A stretch of DNA of 21,632 nucleotides from a bacterium (GTDB lineage: Bacteria > UBA10199 > 2-02-FULL-44-16 > JAAZCA01). Below, piece by piece: positions 1 through 6,553 of this stretch; the stretch's first letter is position 1; every line of letters begins with the position of its first letter. The notes beneath the pieces are model-generated. The model was not told where the DNA came from and ran no database searches. It worked only from the letters and a program-made list of their open reading frames with translations. Location of the stretch: assembly GCA_041648665.1 (NCBI GenBank), contig JBAZOP010000050.1, forward strand, positions 1 to 21,632, in the 5' to 3' direction. A program made the translations under genes and the position numbers.

Positions 1-226
1 CCGCGGCGGCCCCTGCGGCGGCCCCTGCGGCGTCCCCCGCGGCGCCCCCCGCGGCCCCCGCGGCCGCCGCGGCGGCCCCTGCGGCGCCCCATGCGGCGGC
101 CCATGCGGCGGCCCCTGCGGCCCATGCGGCGTCCCTTGCGGCGGCCCCTGCGTCCCTTGCGGCGTCCCTTGCGGCGTCCCTTGCGGCGGCCCCTGCTGCG
201 GCCCCTGCGGCGGCCCCTGCGGCTTG
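1..226. repeat. Degenerate 12-bp tandem repeat, GC-rich
   Basis: Units close to GCGGCGGCCCCT recur almost without interruption, with variants GCGGCGTCCCTT and GCGGCGGCCCAT. Point changes are mostly limited to one base triplet per unit, which switches a Gly, Asp or Trp codon on the minus strand while the Ala codons stay. This pattern fits a coding repeat under protein-level constraint in the leftward Imm-5-like gene rather than a non-coding satellite. The array starts at the window edge, so its true length is unknown. Confidence 0.85.
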
Positions 227-565
227 CAGCTCCTCTGCTGTGGCCTGCCCGTTGGCGTAGCGCCTCACCACGGCGATACAGTCCCGCACTCTCGTGTCGC
301 CGGGGCACTGCCTCTCGAAATTGGGCAACGCCCTCTCCGCGCAGTCGGCGGAGAACAGCCGCGCTAGTTTGTTGGCGGCGGGCTGGTCGGTGGCACAGCG
401 CAGGCACCATAGCGTGTCGCCCAGACCGAGAACGTCGAGAACCTCGGTGAGAGGGAACGGCCGGGTCATCGGCCACTTTGCGCCACTCTTGTGCTTGCGG
501 AACCTGGTGTAGGATTCAACGCAGGCCCCCGCCGCCTTACATAGTTTAAACGTGGTGTAGATCAT
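1..565 (-). CDS. Imm-5-like putative immunity protein, Ala-rich repeat tail, 3' end outside window
   Basis: This leftward frame is open from an ATG at 565 to the window edge (188 codons seen, no stop). The ATG overlaps the stop of the upstream gene as ATGA, which decides the start. Residues 1-113 resemble the phage-borne family annotated as putative immunity protein or Imm-5-like: an N-terminal segment ending LGDTLWCLRC, then LFSADCAERALPNFE, then a GDTR..RDCIAVVRRYANG block. From about residue 114 (position 226 leftward) it becomes a 12-base repeat encoding Ala-rich tetrads (AAAG, AARD, AAAW). In family members this tract is the helical end of the domain. The function is not established; the family name comes from a weak link to bacterial immunity proteins. 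The repeat DNA also keeps the opposite strand open as RRPL repeats, which I take as a shadow. The family match is from memory of its motifs. Confidence 0.72.
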   Translation of the reverse strand, partial: MIYTTFKLCKAAGACVESYTRFRKHKSGAKWPMTRPFPLTEVLDVLGLGDTLWCLRCATDQPAANKLARLFSADCAERALPNFERQCPGDTRVRDCIAVVRRYANGQATAEELQAAGAAAGAAAGAAARDAARDAARDAGAAARDAAWAAGAAAWAAAWGAAGAAAAAAGAAGGAAGDAAGAAAGAAA

Positions 566-744
566 TTCGCGGCCTCCAGCATTTCCCGGCATCCCCGGCA
601 CCCGCCGATGATGTGCGATGCGATCAGCCTGTTCGGGCTCCCTGCGGGTTCGCTCATACATTCCTTGAGGTAGCCGAGGGACGCCCCGCACCTGGGGCAG
701 AGCGTGATGGTTTCCGTGCTGGTTTCCCTGATAGCCGTGGTCAT
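562..744 (-). CDS. Small zinc-ribbon protein (60 aa)
   Basis: The protein starts at an ATG at 744, preceded by a purine-rich AGGGGGG about eight bases upstream. This ATG also overlaps the stop of the helix-turn-helix gene (ATGA), so I prefer it to a longer form starting at 792. It carries CPRCG near residue 17 and CRGC near residue 52, with an ECMSEPAGSPNRLIASHI linker between them. These are two CxxC knuckles that could hold one structural zinc ion. No catalytic motif is seen. Its stop overlaps the start of the Imm-5-like gene, so the three genes are translationally coupled. Role unknown; a nucleic-acid or protein adaptor is possible but is inference. Confidence 0.7.
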   Translation of the reverse strand: MTTAIRETSTETITLCPRCGASLGYLKECMSEPAGSPNRLIASHIIGGCRGCREMLEAAK

Positions 745-905
745 TTCGTTTCCCCCCTGCGAATCATACGTTGTGCTATGAACTGCACCCACTGGCGAGT
801 GACGCCGAACTTCTTAGCTGCCTTTGTCTGGCATCCCCTTCGGAAGTTCTGAGCCCTCAGATAGTCCTCAATGGCTTTGGTCTGTGCCGTTTTCTGTGTC
901 AACAT
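741..905 (-). CDS. Small helix-turn-helix DNA-binding protein (54 aa)
   Basis: A 54-codon leftward gene from an ATG at 905 to a TGA at 741-743. The core QTKAAKKFGVTRQWVQFIA (about residues 26-44) has the shape of a helix-turn-helix: a helix ending in Ala-Ala-Lys-Lys, a Gly turn, then a recognition helix rich in Thr, Arg and Gln. The N-terminal part (TKAIEDYLRAQNF) also looks helical. It is the first gene of a three-gene operon and lies directly behind a promoter-like sequence, so autoregulation is a reasonable guess. The start lacks a good ribosome binding site and may be read from a short or leaderless message. It could be an excisionase- or terminase-like small DNA binder instead; the family is not recognised. 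Confidence 0.65.
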   Translation of the reverse strand: MLTQKTAQTKAIEDYLRAQNFRRGCQTKAAKKFGVTRQWVQFIAQRMIRRGETK

Positions 906-913
906 ACTCGTAC

Positions 914-940
914 TTTATACCCTATGCAAGATATTGTCAA
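914..940 (-). promoter_or_regulatory. Promoter for the leftward HTH / zinc-ribbon / Imm-5-like operon
   Basis: On the minus strand TTGACA (940-935) is followed after 15 bases by TATAAA (919-914). A 17-base spacing gives TAAAGT instead. The first ATG lies only nine bases past the -10 box, so the transcript would have almost no leader. The -35 match is perfect; the spacer is shorter than ideal. Confidence 0.5.
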
Positions 941-1158
941 AGATAGTGACAGTGAATGGGAGGCCCATGACAGGGCTACGAACTCACGCGGTTAGCTATG
1001 GTGAAGTCGCTGGAAGTCACTTGTGGTGATTTATTGGGAGTCAATGGAGATGGTGCTGCGGTATGCCGAAGCGGTGGACGACATCGAGGCACTCAAGTCT
1101 CATAGCCGGTTCTCCCCGGCAGAGGCGCTAGGGATACGCTAGGGCATCGTCACCATAG
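941..1158. other. Short unassigned segment between leftward operon and recombinase remnant
   Basis: No convincing gene is seen. A 32-codon rightward frame (1044-1142) reads MEMVLRYAEAVDDIEALK and ends AEALGIR; it looks protein-like but has no ribosome binding site and matches nothing I know. It may be debris from the same event that removed the front of the recombinase. A phage attachment site could lie here, but no core repeat can be shown within the window. Confidence 0.35.
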
Positions 1159-1962
1159 AATCTCACACAGGCCGGGGGCTCTCCGGGCGGCTACCGACCG
1201 GACAAGGGTGGCTACCGGGCCTACCGCTGCCTCTCGGCGGTACGGGCCGACCGGAAGTGCAACCTCGGCGTGATCCCGGCGGACAGCCTCGAGGAGAAAG
1301 TCTGGCGGAAAGTCTGCGACGGCCTGGCCAAGCGCGAGGTCATGGTGCCGATGGTGGACAATGCCACGGCGTCAGAGGTCACGACATTGGACAGCGAGCG
1401 GGCCCTGGCCGAGGGGCGGCTGAAGGCCTCGAGGGCTGAGGAGGGCCGCTTTATCCGGCTGTACGGGCAGGGCGTCCTCGATGATGTGCGGCTTGCTGCG
1501 GAGATGGCCCGCTGCCGGCGTGAAATCGGCGAGGCTCAGGCGGAACTGGACAGGCTCAAGGCGCTGGCCGAGTCTCAGGCCACGGGCGCCCGGTGGCGCG
1601 AGGTCGTCATGGAGCGCCTGGAAAAGCTCGGTGAGCTCCTGCCCGGGGCCGACACCATGACCCGGCGTGTGGTGCTGGAGGCTCTCGACATAACGGTCAC
1701 GGTTTCGGGGCGGAACCTTGAGCCGGAGGTGTCGGGGCGGGTCGTGGTTGACCGGGAGCAGACATCGCGTCCATGTCGATGGACCGCAGAACAGCGCGGC
1801 TCTAGTCTACACCAACCCCCACAGGTGAACGCACAGCACCCACCAGCCAACCATGCAGAACCAGGGCACGAACAGCACGAGCAGGGGATGGCTGCGCACC
1901 CAGCGTCTAAGAACGTTTCGCCAGTCGTACCGGCCGGTATCTCGCCGCGCGCGCCGGGCTAG
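1159..1962 (+). pseudogene. Large serine recombinase, C-terminal remnant
   Basis: The frame is open from just after a TAG at 1156. It begins GGYRPDKGGYRAYRCL then C after nine residues, which is the second half of the recombinase zinc ribbon, followed by IPADSLEEKVW and a long coiled coil with the typical LYGQGVLDD turn and REIGEAQAELDRLKAL. It then runs into VVLEALDITVTVSGR and REQTS, close to the usual C-terminus of these enzymes. The catalytic N-terminal domain (with its active-site Ser), the recombinase domain and the first zinc-ribbon CxxC are all absent, so it cannot recombine DNA. After about 1790 the frame continues antisense to the neighbouring membrane gene with low-complexity residues, suggesting the native stop is lost too. 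A GTG at 1270 is the only nearby start and splits the zinc ribbon. Family assignment rests on motif order. Confidence 0.75.
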
Positions 1963-2196
1963 AGTCGCCCAGTAGAAGGCCAGCACGGCCACGCTGACCA
2001 CCACCGGGGCGGCGATCCACCACACCGGGTATGATTGGGCACACTCCCGTAGATACCACGTCCAGGGATGCGGCAGGCCCATGATGTTGTGCCAGAGGGC
2101 GTAGTACCAGGGGCCGGCGAAGAACCACACAGCCAGGGCGATGACGGCCGCGGCACCGGCCAGGGCGATTGCCAGGATGCGCCACTTCTTACTCAC
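1807..2196 (-). CDS. Small three-helix membrane protein (129 aa)
   Basis: I place the start at a GTG at 2196, behind GAGGGAAGG at good spacing, rather than at 2247, because the intervening bases belong to the 53-aa gene in another frame. Three hydrophobic stretches are clear: about residues 6-33 (ILAIALAGAAAVIALAVWFF), 50-75 (VWWIAAPVVVSVAVLAFYW) and 101-127 (LLVLFVPWFCMVGWW). Between the last two is a basic loop, ARRARRDTGRYDWRNVLRR. The protein is Trp-rich. It ends the morphogenesis operon and its 3' end overlaps the broken recombinase on the other strand. A holin or a superinfection-exclusion protein is possible; neither can be proved. Confidence 0.65.
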   Translation of the reverse strand: MSKKWRILAIALAGAAAVIALAVWFFAGPWYYALWHNIMGLPHPWTWYLRECAQSYPVWWIAAPVVVSVAVLAFYWATLARRARRDTGRYDWRNVLRRWVRSHPLLVLFVPWFCMVGWWVLCVHLWGLV

Positions 2197-2350
2197 GCTG
2201 TACCTTCCCTCGAATGGGCCGGTGCAGACTGGCCATTCTTGCCCCATCCGTCAATTTCCCGGTGAGTCTCTTCGTCTCGGCCGCGGCTGCCTTCAACCGC
2301 TGAGTGAGCTGCCAGACTTCTCTGACAAGCTCGGCTGTGTTCTCTGTCAC
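2189..2350 (-). CDS. Very small charged helical protein (53 aa)
   Basis: A 53-codon leftward gene starting with GTG at 2350 that overlaps the preceding stop as GTGA and ends with TAA eight bases inside the next gene. The sequence ELVREVWQLTQRLKAAAAE has a heptad-like hydrophobic pattern, so residues 7-35 are probably a coiled coil; the last fifteen residues are basic. Overlaps on both sides and continuity of the operon are the main support. No family is recognised; a lysis-cassette accessory or structural peptide are both open. Confidence 0.55.
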   Translation of the reverse strand: MTENTAELVREVWQLTQRLKAAAAETKRLTGKLTDGARMASLHRPIRGKVQRE

Positions 2351-2616
2351 TTTGCCGCCTCAGTAGGCCCGGACTTCCTGAACCAGAACTGGTACATCAA
2401 GGTGAAGACGACGACGAAGGCGCTCGTCACCTGTCCCACGATCTGCCCGATCCCCACGCCGACGAACAGCGACACGGTGGGGTCAATGGACTTCAAGAGG
2501 TCCAAGCCGAACCGGTCGAGCAGAATCAACGGCGTGGCAAACAGGACGGCCACCCATGCCGCCGCCATGCCGACCGTCACCAAGAAAACCGGCCAACGGT
2601 AGTCTTTGAATGTCAT
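2347..2616 (-). CDS. Holin-like small membrane protein (89 aa)
   Basis: The protein starts MTFKDYRWPVFLVTVGMAAAW and has two likely membrane segments, about residues 9-32 and 45-78 (LFVGVGIGQIVGQVTSAFVVVFTLMYQF), joined by a short charged loop with LDRFGLDLLKSIDP. It ends in a short polar tail (RKSGPTEAAK). Size, two-helix topology and position after the tail genes fit a phage holin, which would perforate the inner membrane at lysis. Its start overlaps the stop of the 92-aa gene (ATGA) and its stop overlaps the 53-aa gene (GTGA). No endolysin lies next to it, which weakens the holin reading. Confidence 0.6.
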   Translation of the reverse strand: MTFKDYRWPVFLVTVGMAAAWVAVLFATPLILLDRFGLDLLKSIDPTVSLFVGVGIGQIVGQVTSAFVVVFTLMYQFWFRKSGPTEAAK

Positions 2617-2891
2617 GGCAGCACCGCCTTTTCAACTTCGGTAATGCGTGTCCCGTAGTCACGGAGAGTATCGTCATGTTCGTCCAGCCGCTTCTCGTTG
2701 CGCTTGAAACGCAACTCAGTCGCCTTGTCCTCCAGCCCGTGTAGCTTCCCGGCGGTCTCCTGGCATTTCGCCACAGCCTTCTCAATCAACTTCGGCAGCG
2801 ACAGCACGTTCCATAGTTGCACGCCCAGAATGGAAAAGAACAGACCTACCACGATGCCCAGTAACCAGGCAAACTCAGGATGCTCTAGCAT
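2613..2891 (-). CDS. Membrane-anchored coiled-coil protein (92 aa), XhlA/holin-like
   Basis: The start at 2891 follows AAAGGAGAGG at eight bases. Residues 9-33 (WLLGIVVGLFFSILGVQLWNVL) form one membrane segment; residues 35-90 are strongly charged with a coiled-coil pattern (GLEDKATELRFKRNEKRLDE, then DTLRDYGTRITEVEKAVL). The architecture resembles haemolysin XhlA or spanin-like accessory proteins with the helices in reversed order. The first codons overlap the upstream membrane gene by seven bases. It probably acts at the host membrane with its neighbours; a role in lysis is inference from position. Confidence 0.65.
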   Translation of the reverse strand: MLEHPEFAWLLGIVVGLFFSILGVQLWNVLSLPKLIEKAVAKCQETAGKLHGLEDKATELRFKRNEKRLDEHDDTLRDYGTRITEVEKAVLP

Positions 2892-3112
2892 TTTGCCTCT
2901 CCTTTGAGGTGCCGGAAGTACCATATCAGTAGTTCGAGGCCCAGAATGACAGTGCCGGCGCACATTGCCAGGCTTCCGATCACGATTGCCTTATTGCCTT
3001 CCACCCACGCCACCGAGTCGTACCAGAGCAGCATCGACGCCGAGACACCAATCCACCCGGCGCAGGCGATGAGCAGGCCGAAGGCGAACAGACTTGCGCA
3101 GCGATGTTTCAT
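2885..3112 (-). CDS. Small two-helix membrane protein (75 aa)
   Basis: I take the ATG at 3112, one base after the stop of the 147-aa gene, with GGGAG about eleven bases upstream; the longer frame to 3205 only covers the coding end of that gene. Two hydrophobic helices are plain: residues 7-30 (LFAFGLLIACAGWIGVSASML) and 40-66 (KAIVIGSLAMCAGTVILGLEL). A short basic tail follows (FRHLKGEAKC). No enzyme motif is visible. It is the first of the small membrane proteins downstream of the tail genes and is another holin or antiholin candidate. Confidence 0.65.
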   Translation of the reverse strand: MKHRCASLFAFGLLIACAGWIGVSASMLLWYDSVAWVEGNKAIVIGSLAMCAGTVILGLELLIWYFRHLKGEAKC

Positions 3113-3113
3113 A

Positions 3114-3557
3114 CTAGTGCAACTCCCACTCGTACCACGAAACGAGCGTGATCGAGCCGGCGCCCACAACGCTCCCCGTCGAGTCGAACTTGTAGTAATA
3201 GCCATTGGGCACCATTATCGAGAGCGCTGCAATGCCATTGGTGGTGGCATCGGCCTGAGAGTTTTGAATCGCCACGGTCGTGGCCGGAGGCGAAGCCACT
3301 CCGAGGTAGGCATTCAGGCGCGCGAAGTTCGCGGCAATGTTCGACACCATGATGGTGACGGAGATGAACATCATCTTCCCGCTGGTATTCTGATAATTTG
3401 TCCCGAGAGCCCGCCCCCCGGGAGATGAGTAGGCCAGGGTATTGAGTTTGTCAGTTTCGCCCTTCAGGTAGAGCTCGTTATCCCTGACGTGGGTATTGAG
3501 CATCGCCGCCGTGACAATCTCGCCAGTAGCCCATGTGCGCGGTGCTGTCCAAGCCAT
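3114..3557 (-). CDS. Phage tail-tip/structural protein (147 aa)
   Basis: The start follows AAAGGAG at eight bases. The N-terminal signature WTAPRTWATGEIVTAAMLN followed by THVRDN is a recurrent opening of small phage tail or receptor-associated proteins and is the best evidence for its class. The rest (residues 40-147) is beta-rich and aromatic, with NGYYYKFDSTGSVVGAGSI and a final WYEWEL. It is the last structural gene before the membrane-protein cluster, the usual place for a tail-tip or fibre-associated protein. Receptor binding is inference; no enzyme motif is seen. Confidence 0.65.
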   Translation of the reverse strand: MAWTAPRTWATGEIVTAAMLNTHVRDNELYLKGETDKLNTLAYSSPGGRALGTNYQNTSGKMMFISVTIMVSNIAANFARLNAYLGVASPPATTVAIQNSQADATTNGIAALSIMVPNGYYYKFDSTGSVVGAGSITLVSWYEWELH

Positions 3558-3569
3558 CTCAGCGCTCCT

Positions 3570-4760
3570 TTACCACGACAACCGTGTGCCGGTGTCGAGT
3601 TGATCGGTATCCAGAAGCCAATAGGTGAAGATTTCGGCGGGCGTCAGTTGCCATTTCGTCGTCCAGATGCCATCGCGCATGTCGCAGTCGTGGGACACGC
3701 CTTCGATGTAGTAATCCGCATCAATGCCCGCCGGCGAGAGTCTGACCGTGATGCGGTCGCTGATCTCATAACTCAACACCTTTGTCCAGTAGTCGCCCGC
3801 GTTGGTGGCAGGCAGTATCGTCAACTCCTTGACTCGCTGGAAGGGGTCCTTGTAGCGCGAGAGCAGGTAGTTGGCCTGATCGAGTGCCTCTGAGTCGGTG
3901 GGGAACAGCAGGCCGGTCCGGGAGAGGCTGCGCTGGCCGTAGGCGGTGACGCTGGCCGCATCGCTGCCGACTTGCTCCGCGCCGCCCTCGGCCGTGCATC
4001 TGACATCGTTGTAGAGGAAGGACTCATCGAAGGAGAACTCGGCCTTCTGGTAGCGGCATTCACCCACGCCATCACCCCAGGTGGACTTCGAAATAAGCCG
4101 CGCCCCGGTGAGCCGGTGCTCGCGGTTCTGAAAGATGACATAACCATTCCCCGCCATGAAGAGCCGCCCCATTTCCGTGTCCTGAACTGAGAAGAGATGG
4201 CTCATGGCGTTCGCGTTGGCTAGCGCCCCGGAGGCGAGGAGGGTTGTCTTCCCGGTGCCGATGGTCCGCTCCGTGGCATTCCAGCCAAGGTCGTCAAGGA
4301 CATTCTCTACGCGGACGCTGGACAATTCCTGAGCATAACCGCCACCATCATTCAAAAGCCGGCGGGAGAGACACTTGACGATGCAGGCACAGTCAATCTC
4401 CATGTAGGCGCCCTTGCCGCCCAGGGACTCCCAGCCGGGACGGAATGCCTCAATGAAGCCGGTGTAGATGTCCCATGTGCCGGCAATCAGGTCTGTCGCC
4501 CTGATATTCACGCGCTTCATGGGCAGCAGGTACCCATAATGAGGGCCGGAGGCATTGGCAGGCCAGTAAGCGCCTGATGTGTTCTTGAGCTTGATCGTGG
4601 CCGTGGCCGCTTCAAGCCGGTCGAGTTCGTGGAAGCGCCCCCGGGCAATGTGGATAGCCTCGACATCCTTGGAGACATCCGTCCACGCCGGGCTATCACT
4701 GAACGGGTCAGTAGTCAGCGCGATCCTGACGGTGACGGCCGGTATGAACGTAATCGGCAT
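3570..4760 (-). CDS. Tail tip / hub-like minor tail protein (396 aa)
   Basis: The gene lies directly downstream of the tape measure and overlaps it by one base (TGATG). The N-terminal part carries the layout common in minor tail proteins of siphoviruses: WTDVSKDVEAIHIARGR, then ATATIKLKNTSGAYWP, then PMKRVNIRA and a YTGFIEAFRPGWE segment. The middle (about residues 125-250) is a globular hub-like part; the C-terminal region RITVRLSPAGIDADYYIEGVSHD resembles the closing domain of such tail hub proteins. It likely forms the tail tip that closes the tube. No separate distal-tail or long fibre gene follows, so this protein and its 147-aa neighbour may be the entire tip. Exact subfamily is not certain. 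Confidence 0.65.
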   Translation of the reverse strand: MPITFIPAVTVRIALTTDPFSDSPAWTDVSKDVEAIHIARGRFHELDRLEAATATIKLKNTSGAYWPANASGPHYGYLLPMKRVNIRATDLIAGTWDIYTGFIEAFRPGWESLGGKGAYMEIDCACIVKCLSRRLLNDGGGYAQELSSVRVENVLDDLGWNATERTIGTGKTTLLASGALANANAMSHLFSVQDTEMGRLFMAGNGYVIFQNREHRLTGARLISKSTWGDGVGECRYQKAEFSFDESFLYNDVRCTAEGGAEQVGSDAASVTAYGQRSLSRTGLLFPTDSEALDQANYLLSRYKDPFQRVKELTILPATNAGDYWTKVLSYEISDRITVRLSPAGIDADYYIEGVSHDCDMRDGIWTTKWQLTPAEIFTYWLLDTDQLDTGTRLSW

Positions 4761-6286
4761 CAGGCGATCCCTGTGTTCACGTTCCGGCGCATATCAGCCA
4801 GGAGATTCTGGCGCACCACGTTGGTGAGGTCGCGCTCGCTGACAACCGAGCCCTGGATGTTGTTAGTGATGATGATGACCGGAGGAGGTGGCGCGGGCGG
4901 TGGCGCAACCGGCGGCGTGATAACCGGCGACCTCGGGATATTGCCCCACTCCGGGAGCTTCGGCATTTCCAAACTGGCGCCGGTGAAGCCGCTGGTGAGC
5001 GCCTGCCAGAGATACGAGCCGAGAGCCTTGAGGACTCCCCACAACCACCCGGCCGCCGACTTGATGCCTTCCCATAGATTGAGGATGAAGTTCAGGCCCG
5101 CCTCAAAGGCGCCCTCACCCCAGGCCCAGACGGTATCCCAGGCCAGTTGGACATAGTAGGGAATGGCCTCGGTGAACAGCCACTTGAGCCAGGCGCCGGC
5201 GAACACGGCATAGGCCGCTACAATGGTCTTCCCGGCCTCGAAGAGCGCCCACAGATAGTTCCAAGTATTGGCGAGGTCCTTGGTGATGCTGTCCCAGTAC
5301 ATGATTGCCGGGATCACCATCATGAGAATGCCAATCACCAGCATGGCAATAAGGCCCGCAGCCGCCAGGCTCGTGACGCCCAAGGCGGCGGCCACCCACC
5401 CGACGGCTGTACTGACTAGCGACCACCCTTTGGCCAGGGTGGGCAGAGCCACCAACATGGGGCCGACGATGCTCATGATGACCCCGAGGGGAATGGCGAT
5501 TCCGGCCAATGTGTTTGCCAGTTCCGGATTGTCCTCTGTCCATTTGATGATTTTGCCAATGACCTTGGCCATGGCATCAGCGAACGGCGTGAGGTAGGGG
5601 ATCACCAGCCGGGCCAGCGCCGTCGTCAGCCCTAGAAGGCTGCCCTTGAGTTGGTCAATACTGTAGTCCATCTGGATGGCGGACTTCATGGCCTTCTCAT
5701 CCATGACAAGGCCCAGCCGCTCCGCCTCGGCCTGCATCTTGGCCATGCCGTCCGCGCCCAGGTCGAGGATCGGCAGAATCTCAGTCCCGGAGCGTCCGAA
5801 GACGCGCTGGGCCATCGCCGATCGCTTCAGTGGGTCTTCGATACCTGCTACTGCCCGGGAAAGGACATTGAACGCTTCTTCTGGCGACTTCCCGGCCAGA
5901 TCGTCCATTGATAGCCCGAGTCCGCGCAGCGCCTTCGAGGCTTCCCCGGAGTTGGTACCTGCCTCAGTGACAAAGGCCGCCATGCCCCGGAATGCTGTAG
6001 CCACGGCGTCGGTCGAGATCCCGACTTGCTGCGCCATGTAACGATAGATTGAAAGGGCCTCGGTGCTCATGCCGGTCTTGGAGCGCAGGCGCTCCAGTTC
6101 CTCGCCGAGGTTCGCATAGTCCGTCGCCATCTTGATTGCCGAGCCAGTAATCATGGCTCCGGCCGCGGTCATGGCCAAGCCAATCTGTCTTACGTCGATG
6201 CCAGCCTTCTTGAGCTGCGAAAGGGTGCCCTGGATGCCCTTAGTGGCCTCATCCCTCAGCTTCATAAGGATAGTTAGTTCGGCCAT
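4760..6286 (-). CDS. Tail tape measure protein (508 aa)
   Basis: The protein sets tail length and occupies the tube lumen. Residues 1-55 are a helical N-terminus (LKKAGIDVRQIGLAMTAAGA) typical of TP901-type tape measures; residues 56-190 contain LEELERLR-like pairs, ALSIYRYMAQQVGIS, and FGRSGTEILPIL, a frequent tape-measure motif. Two hydrophobic stretches follow near residues 265-330 (IPLGVIMSIVGPMLVALP; AAGLIAMLVIGILMMVIP), then a Trp-rich part and a proline-rich hinge (PPVAPPPAPPPP) before a polar C-terminus. It follows the frameshifted chaperone pair with a three-base gap. At 508 residues it is short; by the usual 0.15 nm per residue rule the tail would be near 75 nm, which is an estimate. 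Confidence 0.88.
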   Translation of the reverse strand: MAELTILMKLRDEATKGIQGTLSQLKKAGIDVRQIGLAMTAAGAMITGSAIKMATDYANLGEELERLRSKTGMSTEALSIYRYMAQQVGISTDAVATAFRGMAAFVTEAGTNSGEASKALRGLGLSMDDLAGKSPEEAFNVLSRAVAGIEDPLKRSAMAQRVFGRSGTEILPILDLGADGMAKMQAEAERLGLVMDEKAMKSAIQMDYSIDQLKGSLLGLTTALARLVIPYLTPFADAMAKVIGKIIKWTEDNPELANTLAGIAIPLGVIMSIVGPMLVALPTLAKGWSLVSTAVGWVAAALGVTSLAAAGLIAMLVIGILMMVIPAIMYWDSITKDLANTWNYLWALFEAGKTIVAAYAVFAGAWLKWLFTEAIPYYVQLAWDTVWAWGEGAFEAGLNFILNLWEGIKSAAGWLWGVLKALGSYLWQALTSGFTGASLEMPKLPEWGNIPRSPVITPPVAPPPAPPPPVIIITNNIQGSVVSERDLTNVVRQNLLADMRRNVNTGIA

Positions 6287-6289
6287 GGG

Positions 6290-6547
6290 TCACCTGCCAT
6301 TCTTGGCTCGCTCGACCTCAATGTCATGCTCGGCCCGTTCCTCGGTGGCCATGAAGAGATACAGCTCGTCCAGGAAGTTCGCCGGGTGGCGGTCGTACTC
6401 CCATTTCGTCCAGTGCATCGTCCTCATGATCTTGTACCGCCGCCACCGCTCCGCATCTTCCAGTGGCAATTGCTCCTCGGCGTCCAACTCCTGCGGATTC
6501 GCCCCCACCATCAGCCGGTACAGGGGCGCATGGACGCCGTTCAGGAG
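6290..6547 (-). CDS. Tail assembly chaperone, -1 frameshift extension (gpT-like)
   Basis: This frame has no well-placed start: its first ATG (6511) lacks a ribosome binding site and the frame is open back into the upstream chaperone gene. After a -1 slip at A AAA AAC the reading continues LLNGVHAPLYRLMVGANPQE and on for 85 residues to RAKNGR, giving a fusion of about 208 residues. The extension is Trp- and charge-rich (ERWRRYKIMRTMHWTKWEYD), like the T domain in other siphoviruses, where the G-T fusion recruits tail tube protein onto the tape measure. Position just before the tape measure fits this. The frameshift is inferred from sequence. Confidence 0.8.
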   Translation of the reverse strand, partial: LLNGVHAPLYRLMVGANPQELDAEEQLPLEDAERWRRYKIMRTMHWTKWEYDRHPANFLDELYLFMATEERAEHDIEVERAKNGR

Positions 6548-6553
6548 TTTTTT
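6479..6553 (-). promoter_or_regulatory. Programmed -1 ribosomal frameshift signal (slippery heptamer plus stem)
   Basis: The heptamer A AAA AAC (6553-6547) sits in the correct phase: zero-frame codons are CGA AAA AAC. After an eight-base spacer comes GGCGTCC (6538-6532), which pairs perfectly with GGACGCC (6485-6479). Inside that loop CGCCCC (6528-6523) pairs with GGGGCG (6505-6500). Heptamer, spacer and stem all match the standard design for -1 frameshifting. The zero-frame stop falls inside the spacer. Confidence 0.85.

Noticed and set aside
1..226. CRISPR-like or satellite array
   Set aside because: Units are 12 bases, contiguous, without spacers, and stay in phase with the leftward gene.
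91..450. Rightward frame of MRRP/LRRPL repeats
   Set aside because: It is the antisense reading of the Ala-rich repeat; the leftward frame has family motifs, a coupled start and constrained repeat changes.
1575..1850. Leftward 91-codon frame
   Set aside because: Antisense to the recombinase coiled coil, Arg/Ser/Thr-rich shadow composition, no ribosome binding site.
6290..6511. Independent 73-aa gene with its own start
   Set aside because: No ribosome binding site at 6511; the frame continues back to the slippery heptamer and is better read as the frameshift extension.
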